Below, piece by piece: positions 8,847 to 19,125 of a stretch of 64,000 nucleotides of DNA. Every line of letters starts with the position of its first letter. The stretch's first letter is position 1. The notes beneath the pieces are model-generated. The model saw only the letters and a list, made by a program, of their open reading frames with translations, was not told where the DNA came from and ran no database searches. The stretch lies in the NCBI GenBank assembly GCA_017481595.1, contig JAFUOY010000013.1, positions 1-64,000 of the forward strand, in the 5' to 3' direction. Position numbers and translations under genes: made by a program. Source of the stretch: Clostridia bacterium. Lineage in GTDB: Bacteria; Bacillota; Clostridia; Oscillospirales; CAG-272.

Positions 8847-10028
8847 ATGAAATTTGATTTTTCCAATGCTAATGTATTTAATAACGAGAGCTTGAAGGGT
8901 AAATTGTCCGCTTTGGAATTGCCCTCTGTGTCTCATTGTTCTGTTATTGATTTTTCTTCATATGATATTTTACCCGCGTTCATTGATGTGCATGTGCATT
9001 TTCGTGAGCCGGGTTTTTCTTATAAAGAAAGGGTGGCTACGGGCTCTATGGCTGCGGCAAAGGGAGGCTACTTTGCAGTATGCACAATGCCTAACTTAAA
9101 TCCCGTGCCCGACACTCTTGAAAATCTTAACAGGCAGCTTGAGATAATAAAAAAGGATTCGGTTATTAAAACATTGCCCTTCGGCGCCATTACAAAAGGA
9201 CAAAGCGGTAAGGAGCTTTCCGATATGGAGGCAATCGCCCCCTTTGTATGCGGCTTTTCCGATGATGGAAGAGGAGTAGATAACAACGATATAATGCGTG
9301 AGGCTATGATAAGAGCCAAGGCGCTTGATAAAATAATTTCCGCCCACTGCGAGGATGGCTCCTGTATAAAGGACTCCAAGGAAGCAGAGTGGAAGCAGAT
9401 AGAAAGAGATATTAAGCTCGTTGATGAGATAGGATGTAAATACCACGTGTGCCACATCTCCACAAAGGAAAGCGTAGAGCTTATCAGAGATGCAAAAAAG
9501 AGCGGCGTCAACATCACCTGCGAGACGGCACCCCACTATCTTACCCTGACTGATGCCGATAAGGAGGACAGCGGACGCTTTAAGATGAATCCGCCCCTTC
9601 GCGACGAGATAGATAAGATAGCCCTTATAGAAGGTATTTGTGACGGCACCATTGATATGATCGCTACCGATCACGCCCCCCACTCCGCAGAGGAAAAGGG
9701 CAGAGGCTTTGAAAAGAGCTTGAACGGTATCGTGGGACTTGAAACCGCATTCCCCGTTATGTATACCGACTTTGTAAAGAAGAATATTATCACCCTTGAC
9801 AGACTCATTGAGCTTATGAGCCTTAACGCATCAAGGAGATTTAATATAGAGCTTGACGGTTTTACTGTGTACGATCTTAATGATCGGTACGCAATAGACC
9901 CGGACGGCTTTGCCACTATGGGAAGAAGCACACCCTTTACAGGCAAGAGCGTATACGGAAAATGTATGGCGACAGTGTGCAGTGGCAAAATAGCATATAT
10001 AGATGAAAAAATAATGAAGAATAGATAA
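8847..10028 (+). CDS. pyrC: dihydroorotase
   Basis: PyrC cyclises carbamoyl-aspartate to dihydroorotate, the third step of UMP synthesis. The 393-residue amidohydrolase shows the metal ligands in DVHVHFREPG (47-56), HCEDGS, ETAPHYL and the final catalytic motif ATDHAPHS. The N-terminus is slightly shorter than typical class I enzymes, but the barrel appears complete. It is the first gene of the operon. Only 17 bp separate it from carB, whose ribosome binding site AAGGAGAG lies in the gap. Confidence 0.96.
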   Translation: MKFDFSNANVFNNESLKGKLSALELPSVSHCSVIDFSSYDILPAFIDVHVHFREPGFSYKERVATGSMAAAKGGYFAVCTMPNLNPVPDTLENLNRQLEIIKKDSVIKTLPFGAITKGQSGKELSDMEAIAPFVCGFSDDGRGVDNNDIMREAMIRAKALDKIISAHCEDGSCIKDSKEAEWKQIERDIKLVDEIGCKYHVCHISTKESVELIRDAKKSGVNITCETAPHYLTLTDADKEDSGRFKMNPPLRDEIDKIALIEGICDGTIDMIATDHAPHSAEEKGRGFEKSLNGIVGLETAFPVMYTDFVKKNIITLDRLIELMSLNASRRFNIELDGFTVYDLNDRYAIDPDGFATMGRSTPFTGKSVYGKCMATVCSGKIAYIDEKIMKNR

Positions 10029-10045
10029 TTCCAAGGAGAGAAAAT

Positions 10046-13000
10046 ATGGCAAAGAGAACAGATATCAAAAGAGTAATGATACTCGGCTCAGGACCTATTG
10101 TAATCGGTCAGGCTGCCGAATTCGACTATGCAGGCACACAGGCTTGCCTTGCGCTCAGAGAAGAGGGCTATGAGGTTATCCTCGTAAACTCCAACCCTGC
10201 TACCATTATGACCGATACCACTATCGCGGATAAGGTTTATATGGAGCCTCTCACACTTGAATATATTGCAAAGATCTTAAGATACGAGCGTCCCGACGCA
10301 ATTCTCCCCGGTATCGGCGGACAGACGGGACTTAACCTCGCTATGCAGCTTGAAAAGAAGGGCGTTCTTAAGGAGTGCCGCGTAGAGCTTCTCGGTACTT
10401 CCAGCGAATCCATTGAGCGCGCTGAGGACCGTGAACTTTTCAAGGAGCTTTGTCAGTCCATTGGCGAGCCCGTTATCCCCTCCGAGATCACATATAATCT
10501 TGATGAGGCAAAGGAAGCGGCTAAGCGTATAGGCTACCCCGTAGTTCTTCGTCCCGCATTTACCCTCGGCGGTACGGGCGGCGGCTTTGCGTACAACGAG
10601 GACGAGCTTGTTGAGATCGGTATAAACGCATTCAAGCTTTCTCCCGTGCATCAGGTTCTTATTGAAAAGAGTGTTAAGGGATACAAGGAGATCGAGTTTG
10701 AGGTTATGCGTGACGGAAGCGATAACGCCATCACCATCTGCGGTATGGAAAATATCGATCCCGTAGGCGTACACACAGGCGACTCCATAGTTGTAGCTCC
10801 CATTATGACTCTTTCCGAAAAGGATAAGAAAATGCTCAACGATTCCGCTATCAAGCTTATCCGCGAGCTTAAGATAGAGGGCGGTTGTAACGTTCAGTTC
10901 GCCCTTAACCCCAACACGAGCGAATATTACCTTATTGAGGTAAACCCCAGAGTTTCCCGTTCTTCAGCTCTCGCCTCCAAGGCATCCGGCTATCCCATTG
11001 CAAGAGTAACTGCAAAGATCGCCGTTGGTATGACCCTTGAAGAGATCAAGATCGCAAACACAAACGCAGCCTTTGAGCCCCGTCTTGACTACGTAATTGC
11101 AAAGCTTCCCAGATTCCCCTTCGATAAATTCACCACAGCCTCCAATCAGCTTGGTACACAGATGAAGGCGACGGGTGAGGTTATGGGCATCGGCTCCAAT
11201 CTTGAGGAATGTCTTTTGAAGGGTATGCGCTCCCTCGAGGTTGGCGTAAACCACATTTATCACCCGAAATTCGACAATATGTCAAATGACGAGATCCTTA
11301 AGTACATCTCCACCTTCCGTGATGATAATATCTTTGCAATAGCAGAGCTTCTTGCCCGCGGAGTAAGCGTTGAGGAGGTTCATAAGATAACGGAGATCAC
11401 TCCCTTCTTCCTTGAGGCTATTAAGAATATCGTTAATATGGAGGAGACTCTTAAGGCAAATCCCTATGATATTGGCATCCTTACCGAGGCTAAGAAAATG
11501 GGCTTCTCCGATAAATACGTTGCAAGAATGTGGAAGTGTACGGAAATAGACGTATTCAACTTCCGTAAGCAGCATAACCTCTTCCCCGTATTCCGTATGG
11601 TTGACACCTGCCACACAGGCGCTTATATTCCTTACTTCTATTCATCCTATACGGGTGAAAATACGTCCGTTCTCACAGACAAGAAAAAGATCGTCGTTCT
11701 CGGCGCAGGACCTATCAGAATCGGACAGGGCGTTGAATTTGACTACTCAACCGTTCACGCCGTATCAACCATTAAAAAGTCAGGATATGAGGCTATTATC
11801 ATAAACAACAACCCCGAAACCGTTTCTACGGACTATACAACCGCTGATAAGCTTTACTTTGAGCCTCTTACACCCGAGGACGTAATGAATATTATCGAGT
11901 TTGAAAAGCCCGAGGGCGTTATCGCATCTCTCGGCGGACAGACCGCCATCAACCTTGCTCAGCCCCTCTTTGACAGAGGAGTTAAGATCATCGGTACAGA
12001 CTGCGCCGCTATTGACCGCGCAGAGGACAGAAACGCATTTGAAAACCTTCTTAACGAGCTTAATATCCCCCGTGCGAAGGGTAAGGCGGTAACTAAGATC
12101 GAGGACGGTATTGCCGCAGCGGCAGAGATCGGATACCCCGTGCTCGTTCGTCCCAGCTTCGTTCTCGGCGGACGCGCAATGCAGATAGTAGGTAACGAGG
12201 ATCAGCTTCGCTCCTACCTTAAGACCGCCGTTGAAATAGACGAGGACAAGCCCGTTCTCGTTGACAAGTACATCAGCGGTAAGGAAGTGGAGATCGACGC
12301 TATCTGCGATGGCAGAAACGTATTCGTACCCGGTATTATGGAGCTTGTTGAGCGTACAGGCGTACACAGCGGTGACTCCATCAGCGTATATCCTCCCTTC
12401 TCAATCTCCGATAAGGTAAAGGGTATTATCCTTCAGTACGCAAAGAAGCTCGGTCTTGGCATCGGCATCGTCGGCCTTTTCAACATTCAGTTTATCGTTG
12501 ATAAAAATGAAGACGTATACATCATTGAGGTTAACCCTCGTTCCTCCCGTACAGTGCCCTTCCTTTCAAAGGCAACGGGATACAGCCTTGCGGATATTGC
12601 AACAGAGGTTATCCTCGGTAAGACTCTTAAGGAGCAGGGTATATTCGATATTTATCCCGAGGAAAAGAAGAGATGGTACGTAAAGGTTCCCGTATTCTCC
12701 TTCAATAAGCTCCGCGGTCTTGACGCATACCTCTCCCCCGAAATGAAGTCCACGGGTGAGGCTATCGGCTACGACGATAAGTTCTACCGCGCGCTTTACA
12801 AGGCTCTTCAGGCATCGGGTATGAAGCTTCAGAATTACGGAACGGTATTTGCAACTATTGCAGATAAGGATAAGGAAGAGGCGCTTCCTCTTATCCGCCG
12901 CTTCTATAACCTTGGCTTCAATATTGAGGCAACAGTAGGTACGGCTAATTTCCTTAAGAAAAACGGCATCCGTACCCACGTTATGAAAAAAATAGAAGAG

Positions 13001-13219
13001 GATAACGACGAGATCGCACGCGCGCTTGCTCAGGGACATATCGCATACGTTATCAACACAAGAGACATTGACTCCATCGGCTCTGAAAGTGACGGAGCGC
13101 TTATCCGCCGCTACTCAACCGAAAATAACGTTACAATTATGACCTCTCTCGATACTGTAAGCGTTCTTCTTGACGTCCTTGAGGAGACTACTCTTACGAT
13201 CTCTACAATAAACAGCTGA
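10046..13219 (+). CDS. carB: carbamoyl-phosphate synthase large subunit
   Basis: CarB makes carbamoyl phosphate from bicarbonate, ammonia and two ATP. The ammonia normally comes from glutamine through the CarA subunit. The 1057 residues show the duplicated ATP-grasp halves, each opening with a matching motif (ILGSGPIVIGQAAEFDYAG near 13 and VLGAGPIRIGQGVEFDYS near 553). Both carry NPR metal-binding motifs (VNPRVSRSSAL and VNPRSSRTVPF), and the C-terminal MGS-like allosteric domain begins near 935. No carA is in the window, so the small subunit must be encoded elsewhere or be absent. pyrK starts 3 bp downstream. Confidence 0.97.
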   Translation: MAKRTDIKRVMILGSGPIVIGQAAEFDYAGTQACLALREEGYEVILVNSNPATIMTDTTIADKVYMEPLTLEYIAKILRYERPDAILPGIGGQTGLNLAMQLEKKGVLKECRVELLGTSSESIERAEDRELFKELCQSIGEPVIPSEITYNLDEAKEAAKRIGYPVVLRPAFTLGGTGGGFAYNEDELVEIGINAFKLSPVHQVLIEKSVKGYKEIEFEVMRDGSDNAITICGMENIDPVGVHTGDSIVVAPIMTLSEKDKKMLNDSAIKLIRELKIEGGCNVQFALNPNTSEYYLIEVNPRVSRSSALASKASGYPIARVTAKIAVGMTLEEIKIANTNAAFEPRLDYVIAKLPRFPFDKFTTASNQLGTQMKATGEVMGIGSNLEECLLKGMRSLEVGVNHIYHPKFDNMSNDEILKYISTFRDDNIFAIAELLARGVSVEEVHKITEITPFFLEAIKNIVNMEETLKANPYDIGILTEAKKMGFSDKYVARMWKCTEIDVFNFRKQHNLFPVFRMVDTCHTGAYIPYFYSSYTGENTSVLTDKKKIVVLGAGPIRIGQGVEFDYSTVHAVSTIKKSGYEAIIINNNPETVSTDYTTADKLYFEPLTPEDVMNIIEFEKPEGVIASLGGQTAINLAQPLFDRGVKIIGTDCAAIDRAEDRNAFENLLNELNIPRAKGKAVTKIEDGIAAAAEIGYPVLVRPSFVLGGRAMQIVGNEDQLRSYLKTAVEIDEDKPVLVDKYISGKEVEIDAICDGRNVFVPGIMELVERTGVHSGDSISVYPPFSISDKVKGIILQYAKKLGLGIGIVGLFNIQFIVDKNEDVYIIEVNPRSSRTVPFLSKATGYSLADIATEVILGKTLKEQGIFDIYPEEKKRWYVKVPVFSFNKLRGLDAYLSPEMKSTGEAIGYDDKFYRALYKALQASGMKLQNYGTVFATIADKDKEEALPLIRRFYNLGFNIEATVGTANFLKKNGIRTHVMKKIEEDNDEIARALAQGHIAYVINTRDIDSIGSESDGALIRRYSTENNVTIMTSLDTVSVLLDVLEETTLTISTINS

Positions 13220-13221
13220 TT

Positions 13222-13947
13222 ATGAAAAATTTAGTATTTGAGCTTTTAACCAATAAAAAGATCGCAAAGAACACATACGAGTGTGTTCTTTGCGGTGACA
13301 TATCCGATATCAAGTGCGGTCAGTTCGTAAATATTATGATCGACGGCTTATATCTTCGCCGTCCTATCTCCGTTTGCGACGCGGAGGACGGCAAGCTTAC
13401 CCTTATTTATAAGGTAGTGGGCGTAGGTACTGAAAAAATGGCAAATATGGAAGCGGGCACCAAGCTTGATCTTCTTACGGGCCTCGGCAACGGCTACGAT
13501 ACGGAAAGATCGGGAGATAAGCCCCTTCTTATAGGCGGCGGCGCAGGCGTGCCCCCTATGTATAAGCTTTGTAAGGAGCTTACCTCACAGGGCAAAAAAT
13601 GCTCCGTTATTCTTGGCTTTGGCTCTATGGACGAGGTGTTCTATGAGGACGAGTTCAAATCTCTCGGCGCCGATGTATACGTAACCACCGTTGACGGCAG
13701 CTACGGCATCAAGGGCTTTGTTACCGACGCTATGAATATGGAATATACATATTTCTATACCTGCGGTCCCGAGCCTATGCTTAAGGCGGTATATAACAAG
13801 AGTACAACAAGCGGTGAGTTCAGCTTTGAGGAAAGAATGGGCTGTGGCTTTGGCGCTTGTATGGGATGCACCTGCAAGACCAAGTACGGCAACAAGCGTA
13901 TCTGTAAGGACGGTCCCGTTCTTGTAAAGGAGGAGATAATATGGTAA
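13222..13947 (+). CDS. pyrK: dihydroorotate dehydrogenase electron-transfer subunit
   Basis: PyrK passes electrons from the PyrD FMN through FAD and a 2Fe-2S cluster to NAD+. The 241 residues show the FAD-binding motif LRRPISVCD (about 50), a GGGAGVPPMYKL nucleotide-binding loop, and a C-terminal cysteine cluster (CGFGACMGCTCKT, then a further Cys in RICKDG) that holds the iron-sulfur cluster. Its stop overlaps the pyrD start by 7 bp, so the two subunits are probably made in equal amounts. Presence of PyrK marks the downstream PyrD as class 1B, which uses NAD+. Confidence 0.95.
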   Translation: MKNLVFELLTNKKIAKNTYECVLCGDISDIKCGQFVNIMIDGLYLRRPISVCDAEDGKLTLIYKVVGVGTEKMANMEAGTKLDLLTGLGNGYDTERSGDKPLLIGGGAGVPPMYKLCKELTSQGKKCSVILGFGSMDEVFYEDEFKSLGADVYVTTVDGSYGIKGFVTDAMNMEYTYFYTCGPEPMLKAVYNKSTTSGEFSFEERMGCGFGACMGCTCKTKYGNKRICKDGPVLVKEEIIW

Positions 13948-14852
13948 ATACTAAGGTTACCCTTTGCGGTATTGAAATAGATAACCCCATAATCCCCGCC
14001 AGCGGTACGTTCGGCTTTGGACAGGAATTTGCAGAGCTTTACGATATAAACATTCTTGGCTCCTTCTCCTTCAAGGGAACCACAAAGGACCCAAGATTCG
14101 GCAATCCTACGCCGAGAATTGCGGAAACTGCGTCGGGTATGCTTAACTGCGTGGGACTTCAGAACCCCGGTGTTGAGCACGTTATCGCCCACGAGCTTCC
14201 CGAAATGAAGAAAATATTCCACAAGCCCGTTATGGCTAACGTCAGCGGATTCTCCGTTGAGGATTACGCCTACACCTGTGAGCTTCTTGATAAGGAGGAG
14301 CAGGTTGGCTGGCTTGAGGTAAACATAAGCTGCCCCAACGTACACGGCGGCGGAATGAGCTTTGGTACGGACCCCAAAAACGCGGCAGAGGTAACAAAAG
14401 CCGTTAAGGCGGTTACCAAGAAGCCCGTAATTATTAAGCTTACCCCCAACGTAACGGATATTGCAGCCGTTGCAAAGGCGGTAGAGAGCGAGGGCGCAGA
14501 CGGTGTGTCCCTTATCAATACCCTTTCTGGAATGAGAATAAATCTTAAGACCAAAAAGCCCATCCTTTCCATTACCACAGGCGGTCTTTCAGGCCCTTGC
14601 ACCTTCCCCGTAGCGCTTCGCTGCGTATGGCAGGTTTACAACGCGGTAAAGATCCCCATTGTAGGTATGGGTGGAGTTACCACGGCAGAGGATGTTATTG
14701 AAATGATGCTTGCGGGCGCAACTGCAGTTGAGGTTGGCGCGGCTAACCTTGTTGACCCCTTTGCAAGCAAGAAGATAATCGAGTCCTTGCCCGAGGCTAT
14801 GGCAAAATACGGAATAAATAATTTAAGTGATATAATAGGAGGAGCGCACTAA
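13941..14852 (+). CDS. pyrD: dihydroorotate dehydrogenase, class 1B catalytic subunit
   Basis: PyrD oxidises dihydroorotate to orotate with FMN. The 303-residue TIM barrel shows [13 protein letters not shown] near the N-terminus and NVSGF. The INISCPNV-type motif appears as [12 protein letters not shown], where the cysteine is the catalytic base of class 1 enzymes. KLTPNVTD and the FMN phosphate loop [11 protein letters not shown] follow. An AAAGGAGG ribosome binding site lies inside the end of pyrK. The stop codon overlaps the pyrF start by one base. Confidence 0.96.
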   Translation: MVNTKVTLCGIEIDNPIIPASGTFGFGQEFAELYDINILGSFSFKGTTKDPRFGNPTPRIAETASGMLNCVGLQNPGVEHVIAHELPEMKKIFHKPVMANVSGFSVEDYAYTCELLDKEEQVGWLEVNISCPNVHGGGMSFGTDPKNAAEVTKAVKAVTKKPVIIKLTPNVTDIAAVAKAVESEGADGVSLINTLSGMRINLKTKKPILSITTGGLSGPCTFPVALRCVWQVYNAVKIPIVGMGGVTTAEDVIEMMLAGATAVEVGAANLVDPFASKKIIESLPEAMAKYGINNLSDIIGGAH

Positions 14853-15550
14853 TGGGAAAAGACGTAATTATTGCCTGTGACTTTTCAAGCGCAGAGGCAG
14901 TATTCAGCTTTCTTGATAAGTTTGAGGATGAAAAGCCCTTTGTAAAGATCGGTATGGAGCTTTTCAACGCGGAGGGCCCCGCAATCGTAAGAGAAATTAA
15001 GAGAAGAGGACATAAGATATTCCTCGACCTTAAGCTTCACGATATTCCAAACACGGTTAAAAAGGCTATGTCCGTGCTTTCAAGACTTGACGTTGATATG
15101 ACAAACGTACACGCATCAGGCACTATCGCTATGATGGAGGCAGCCCTTGAGGGACTTAAGCGTCCTGACGGCACTTGCCCCTTGCTTATTGCCGTAACTC
15201 AGCTTACGTCCACAAGCGAGGAGAGAATGAGAGACGACCTTCTCATTAACGAGCCTATGGATAAGGTAGTTATGCACTACGCAATGAACGCAAAGAAGGC
15301 GGGACTTGCAGGTATCGTATGCTCTCCCTTGGAGGCTGAAAAGGTACACGCAACATGTGGCAGCGATTTTGTAACAGTTACACCCGGCGTTCGCTTCGCT
15401 GATGGGGACAAGGGCGACCAGGTAAGAGTTATGACTCCCGCAGAGGCAAAGAAGATCGGCTCCGACTATATCGTAGTTGGCAGACCCATCACAGCAGCAG
15501 AGGATCCCGTAGCGGCATACCGCCGTTGCGTAGCAGAATTCGTAGGTTAA
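14852..15550 (+). CDS. pyrF: orotidine 5'-phosphate decarboxylase
   Basis: PyrF makes UMP from OMP, the last step of the pathway. The 232 residues carry the catalytic Asp-Lys-Asp signature in [12 protein letters not shown] (about 60-71). The phosphate-binding loops lie in [15 protein letters not shown] and [12 protein letters not shown]. The length is that of the bacterial PyrF group. The ATG overlaps the last base of pyrD, and AGGAGGAG just inside pyrD is the ribosome binding site, indicating coupled translation. Confidence 0.96.
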   Translation: MGKDVIIACDFSSAEAVFSFLDKFEDEKPFVKIGMELFNAEGPAIVREIKRRGHKIFLDLKLHDIPNTVKKAMSVLSRLDVDMTNVHASGTIAMMEAALEGLKRPDGTCPLLIAVTQLTSTSEERMRDDLLINEPMDKVVMHYAMNAKKAGLAGIVCSPLEAEKVHATCGSDFVTVTPGVRFADGDKGDQVRVMTPAEAKKIGSDYIVVGRPITAAEDPVAAYRRCVAEFVG

Positions 15551-15565
15551 TAAAGGAGAGGGAAA

Positions 15566-16222
15566 ATGGAAGGCTATAAGAGAGAATTTATACAGTTTTT
15601 ACAGAGCGCAGGCGTTCTTAAGTTCGGTGATTTTACTGCAAAGAGCGGAAGAAAGATCCCTTATTTTATCAACGCAGGCGAAATAAAGACAGGTGAGCAT
15701 ATTTCAAAGCTTGGCGAGTTCTATGCTAAGGCGTACCTTGAAAAGGTAGGCAACAAGAGAACGGTGTTGTACGGTCCCGCATACAAGGGTATTCCCATTG
15801 CTGTTTCCGCTTCCATCGCGCTCTCCAAGGAAGGCCTTAACGTTCCCTTCTTCTTCAACAGAAAGGAAGAGAAGGACCACGGTGAGGGCGGCGTATTCGT
15901 AGGCTACAAGCCCGTAGCAGGCGAAGAGGTTGTAATCGTTGAGGACGTTATTACAGCAGGCACGGCTATCCGTGAGAGCATGGCTAATATGAGATCACTC
16001 CAGGGCGTTAAGATCGCGGCTACCTTCGTAATGGTTGACCGTAAGGAAAAGGGTCAGGGCGAAAAGTCCGCAATGGCAGAGATCGAGGATGAGTTTGGTT
16101 TCCCCGTATACTCCGTAGTTGACGTATACGATATTATCGAATATCTCAGCGAGGATCCCGAAAACGAAGAAAACGTAAACCGTATCAAGAGATATCTTGA
16201 GGTAAACGGAGCAAAGGCGTAA
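15566..16222 (+). CDS. pyrE: orotate phosphoribosyltransferase
   Basis: PyrE joins orotate and PRPP to give OMP, upstream of PyrF in the pathway. The 218-residue type I phosphoribosyltransferase has the PRPP motif VVIVEDVITAGTA (about 120-132) and the flexible catalytic loop region FFFNRKEEKDHGEGG. The start is set by AAGGAGAGG 7 bp upstream. Codon use matches the flanking pyr genes, so the operon looks old and native. Confidence 0.96.
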   Translation: MEGYKREFIQFLQSAGVLKFGDFTAKSGRKIPYFINAGEIKTGEHISKLGEFYAKAYLEKVGNKRTVLYGPAYKGIPIAVSASIALSKEGLNVPFFFNRKEEKDHGEGGVFVGYKPVAGEEVVIVEDVITAGTAIRESMANMRSLQGVKIAATFVMVDRKEKGQGEKSAMAEIEDEFGFPVYSVVDVYDIIEYLSEDPENEENVNRIKRYLEVNGAKA

Positions 16223-16258
16223 TCTGCTTTCAAAATTCCAAAGGAAAGGATAATCCCA

Positions 16259-17179
16259 ATGAGACATCTTATCGGAATTGAAGATTTAAGCGTTAGCGAA
16301 ATAGAAGCACTTATCGCTACTGCTGAGGATATAATAGCTGATCCCAAAAAGTACAGCGAGTGCGCAAAGGGTAAAAAGCTGGCTACCTTGTTCTACGAGC
16401 CATCCACAAGAACCCGTCTTTCATTTGAGGCGGCAATGATGGAGCTTGGCGGCGGAGTTCTCGGCTTTTCCGAGGCGCAAAGCTCATCTGCGGCAAAGGG
16501 TGAAAGCGTAGCGGATACCGCAAAGGTAATTTCCTGCTTTGCCGATATTATGGTTATGCGTCATTTCAAGGAGGGCGCGCCTATGGTGGCATCCTTGAAC
16601 GCGTCCGTTCCTGTGATCAACGCAGGTGACGGCGGACACAACCACCCCACCCAGACACTTACCGACCTCCTTACCATCAAAATGGAAAAGGGCAGATTAA
16701 ATAACCTTACCGTAGGTCTTTGCGGTGACCTTAAATTCGGAAGAACAGTTCATTCGCTTATTACCGCCCTTTCAAGATATACGGGCATAAACTTTATTCT
16801 TATCTCCCCCGAGGAGCTTAAGATCCCCGAGTATCTTAAGGATGAGGTGCTTGATGCTAAGGGAATCCCTTACAGAGAGGAAACGGATCTTGAGGCGGTT
16901 ATCGGTGAGCTTGACGTTCTTTATATGACGAGAGTACAAAAGGAGAGATTCTTTAACGAGCAGGATTATATCAGACTTAAGGATATATACATTCTTACTC
17001 CCGATAAACTCCTTAGCGCAAAGAAGGATCTTTCCATTATGCATCCCCTCCCCCGTGTAAACGAAATTTCCGTTGCCATAGACAAGGACGAGAGGGCGCA
17101 TTACTTCAAGCAGGTGCTTTACGGAAAGTATATAAGAATGGCTCTTATAAAAATGCTTCTTGAGGAGGCTGACAAATGA
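16259..17179 (+). CDS. pyrB: aspartate carbamoyltransferase catalytic subunit
   Basis: PyrB condenses carbamoyl phosphate with aspartate, the committed step. The 306 residues carry the carbamoyl-phosphate loop [10 protein letters not shown] (about 50-59), the SSAAKGES loop contributed to the neighbouring active site, and HPTQTL and [10 protein letters not shown] near the C-terminus. The gene is followed immediately by pyrI with a 4-bp overlap, so the enzyme is probably the allosteric PyrB6-PyrI6 type rather than a bare trimer. Confidence 0.97.
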   Translation: MRHLIGIEDLSVSEIEALIATAEDIIADPKKYSECAKGKKLATLFYEPSTRTRLSFEAAMMELGGGVLGFSEAQSSSAAKGESVADTAKVISCFADIMVMRHFKEGAPMVASLNASVPVINAGDGGHNHPTQTLTDLLTIKMEKGRLNNLTVGLCGDLKFGRTVHSLITALSRYTGINFILISPEELKIPEYLKDEVLDAKGIPYREETDLEAVIGELDVLYMTRVQKERFFNEQDYIRLKDIYILTPDKLLSAKKDLSIMHPLPRVNEISVAIDKDERAHYFKQVLYGKYIRMALIKMLLEEADK

Positions 17180-17595
17180 CAGTAGATTCCATTAAAAACG
17201 GATTTGTTATAGACCACATAAAGCAGGGTAACGGCATGAAGATCTATAAGCTTCTCGGTCTTGAGGCTCTTCGTTGCCCCGTGGCTATTATTCAAAACGC
17301 TCTCAGCCACAGTATGGGCGTTAAGGATATAATTAAAATTGACGCAGACGTTTCTCTTGACGTGGCTATTCTCGGCTACGTAGATCCCGAGGTTACGGTA
17401 AACGTAATCAAGGACTCCAGAATAGTGGAAAAATACCATCCCGAGCTTCCCCGTGAGCTTGTAAACATTGTAAAATGTAAAAACCCCCGTTGCATTACCT
17501 CAACGGAGCAGGAGCTTGACCACGTTTTCCGTTTGACCGACGAGAAAAAGAGAGTTTACCGCTGTATATACTGCGAAAGCGCAAGTAAGAAATAA
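17176..17595 (+). CDS. pyrI: aspartate carbamoyltransferase regulatory subunit
   Basis: PyrI binds nucleotides and gives feedback control to PyrB. The 139 residues have an N-terminal nucleotide-binding domain (starting [15 protein letters not shown]) and a C-terminal zinc domain with four cysteines (CKNPRC and later CIYC) that contacts PyrB. ATGA overlap with pyrB indicates coupling. It is the last gene of the operon and a terminator follows. Confidence 0.96.
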   Translation: MTVDSIKNGFVIDHIKQGNGMKIYKLLGLEALRCPVAIIQNALSHSMGVKDIIKIDADVSLDVAILGYVDPEVTVNVIKDSRIVEKYHPELPRELVNIVKCKNPRCITSTEQELDHVFRLTDEKKRVYRCIYCESASKK

Positions 17596-17602
17596 TAATT
17601 TT

Positions 17603-17630
17603 AAAAGATGCGGTCACCCGCATCTTTTTT
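17603..17630 (+). terminator. terminator of the pyr operon
   Basis: AAGATGCGG and CCGCATCTT form the stem around a short loop, followed by six T. It starts 8 bp after the pyrI stop. Confidence 0.9.
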
Positions 17631-17641
17631 ATATAAAAATA

Positions 17642-17670
17642 TTGTAAAATCAAAAATAATGTGTTAAAAT
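17642..17670 (+). promoter_or_regulatory. promoter of the SNF transporter gene
   Basis: TTGTAA, 17 bp, TAAAAT, 36 bp before the ATG. TTAAGGAG is the ribosome binding site. Confidence 0.6.
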
Positions 17671-17705
17671 AGCTTCATTGTTAATATTTTTCTTAAGGAG
17701 ACATT

Positions 17706-19082
17706 ATGAAAAGAGAAAAGCTTGGAAGCCGACTTGGCTTCATACTTCTCAGCGCAGGCTGCGCCATTGGTGTCGGTAACGTATGGAAATTTCCGTATAT
17801 TACAGGACAGTACGGCGGCGGCGCCTTTGTGCTGATCTATCTTTTGTTCCTTGTTATTCTCGGTATTCCCGTTTTGACAATGGAATTTTCTCTGGGACGT
17901 GCAGCCCAGAAAAGCCCTGTAAAAATGTATCAGGAGCTTGAGCCCAAGGGCTCAAAATGGCACATACACGGTAAGTTTGCTATGGTTGGTAACTACATCC
18001 TTATGATGTTCTATACCTCTGTTGCAGGCTGGATGCTTCAGTATGTGTATTATATGATCACAGGTAAATTTGAAGGCAAGACCTCGGCTGAAATATCTGC
18101 CGTATTCGGTGAAATGACATCTCAGCCCTGGATACTTATGATATTCCTTGCTATCGTTATCGCTCTCGGCTTCGGCGTTTGCGCTCTCGGTGTGCAGAAG
18201 GGAATTGAAAAGGTTTCCAAATGGATGATGCTTGCACTCCTTGTAATTATGATAGTGCTTGCTATAAGAAGCGTGTTCCTCCCCGGTGGTGGTGAGGGTC
18301 TTAAGTTCTACCTTATCCCCGATTTTGGTAAAATGTTCGCAGGGGGAGCAAAGGGCTTCTTTAACGTAGTCGTTGCGGCTATGAATCAGGCGTTCTTTAC
18401 CTTGTCCCTCGGTATCGGCTCTATGGCTATCTTCGGTAGCTATCTTAACAAGGACCGCGCCCTTATGGGTGAAGCGATCAACGTAACCGTTCTTGATACC
18501 TTCGTTGCAATAACGGCAGGACTTATTATTTTCCCCGCTTGCTTTGCATACGATATTGAGCCCGGCGCAGGCCCGCCACTTATTTTTGAAACCCTTCCCA
18601 ACGTATTTGCAAATATGACAGGCGGCAGGATCTGGGGTACGCTCTTCTTCGTATTTATGTCCTTTGCGGCATTTACAACTGTTATTGCCGTATTTGAAAA
18701 CATTATTTCCATGTGTATGGATCAGTTTGGCTGGTCAAGAAAGAAGTCCTGCCTTGTAAACGCCATCGCTATGTTCTTCCTGGCGCTTCCTTGCTTGCTC
18801 GGCTTCAATCTTATCTCCGGCTTCCACCCCTTGGGAGGCACGTCAAACGTACTCGATCTTGAGGACTATATCGTGTCCAATATCCTTCTTCCCTCAGGCT
18901 CCCTTATTATGGTTCTTTTCTGTAACTATAAGTTCGGTTGGAGCTTTGAGAAGTTCCAGGAGGAGGCAAACACAGGTAAGGGCGCTAAGGTTGCAGGCTG
19001 GATGAAGTATTATTTCAGATACGTTCTCCCCATTATCATTGGCGTTATCCTTGTATACGGTATTATCACTCCCTTTATTTAA
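17706..19082 (+). CDS. SNF/NSS-family sodium-dependent transporter
   Basis: This is a sodium symporter of the LeuT fold, predicted to import an amino acid or related amine. The 458-residue protein has about 11-12 membrane helices. TM1 holds the unwound signature GCAIGVGNVWKFPYITG (about 18-34), which binds the substrate and Na+. Also visible are GGGAFVLIYL and SLGIGSMAIFGSYL in TM6-7. The C-terminus ends soon after the last helix, as in bacterial 11-TM members. Substrate cannot be read from sequence. It is monocistronic and convergent with the ABC importer operon, sharing a bidirectional terminator. Confidence 0.93.
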   Translation: MKREKLGSRLGFILLSAGCAIGVGNVWKFPYITGQYGGGAFVLIYLLFLVILGIPVLTMEFSLGRAAQKSPVKMYQELEPKGSKWHIHGKFAMVGNYILMMFYTSVAGWMLQYVYYMITGKFEGKTSAEISAVFGEMTSQPWILMIFLAIVIALGFGVCALGVQKGIEKVSKWMMLALLVIMIVLAIRSVFLPGGGEGLKFYLIPDFGKMFAGGAKGFFNVVVAAMNQAFFTLSLGIGSMAIFGSYLNKDRALMGEAINVTVLDTFVAITAGLIIFPACFAYDIEPGAGPPLIFETLPNVFANMTGGRIWGTLFFVFMSFAAFTTVIAVFENIISMCMDQFGWSRKKSCLVNAIAMFFLALPCLLGFNLISGFHPLGGTSNVLDLEDYIVSNILLPSGSLIMVLFCNYKFGWSFEKFQEEANTGKGAKVAGWMKYYFRYVLPIIIGVILVYGIITPFI

Positions 19083-19092
19083 TTATTGCGTT

Positions 19093-19124
19093 AAAAAAGA
19101 AGCTGTTTTTCAGCTTCTTTTTTC
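19093..19124. terminator. bidirectional terminator
   Basis: AAAAAAGAAGCTG and CAGCTTCTTTTTT form a near-perfect stem with a five-T loop. It has A-runs before and T-runs after, so it can serve both the SNF gene (+) and the ABC operon (-). Confidence 0.9.
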
Positions 19125-19125
19125 T

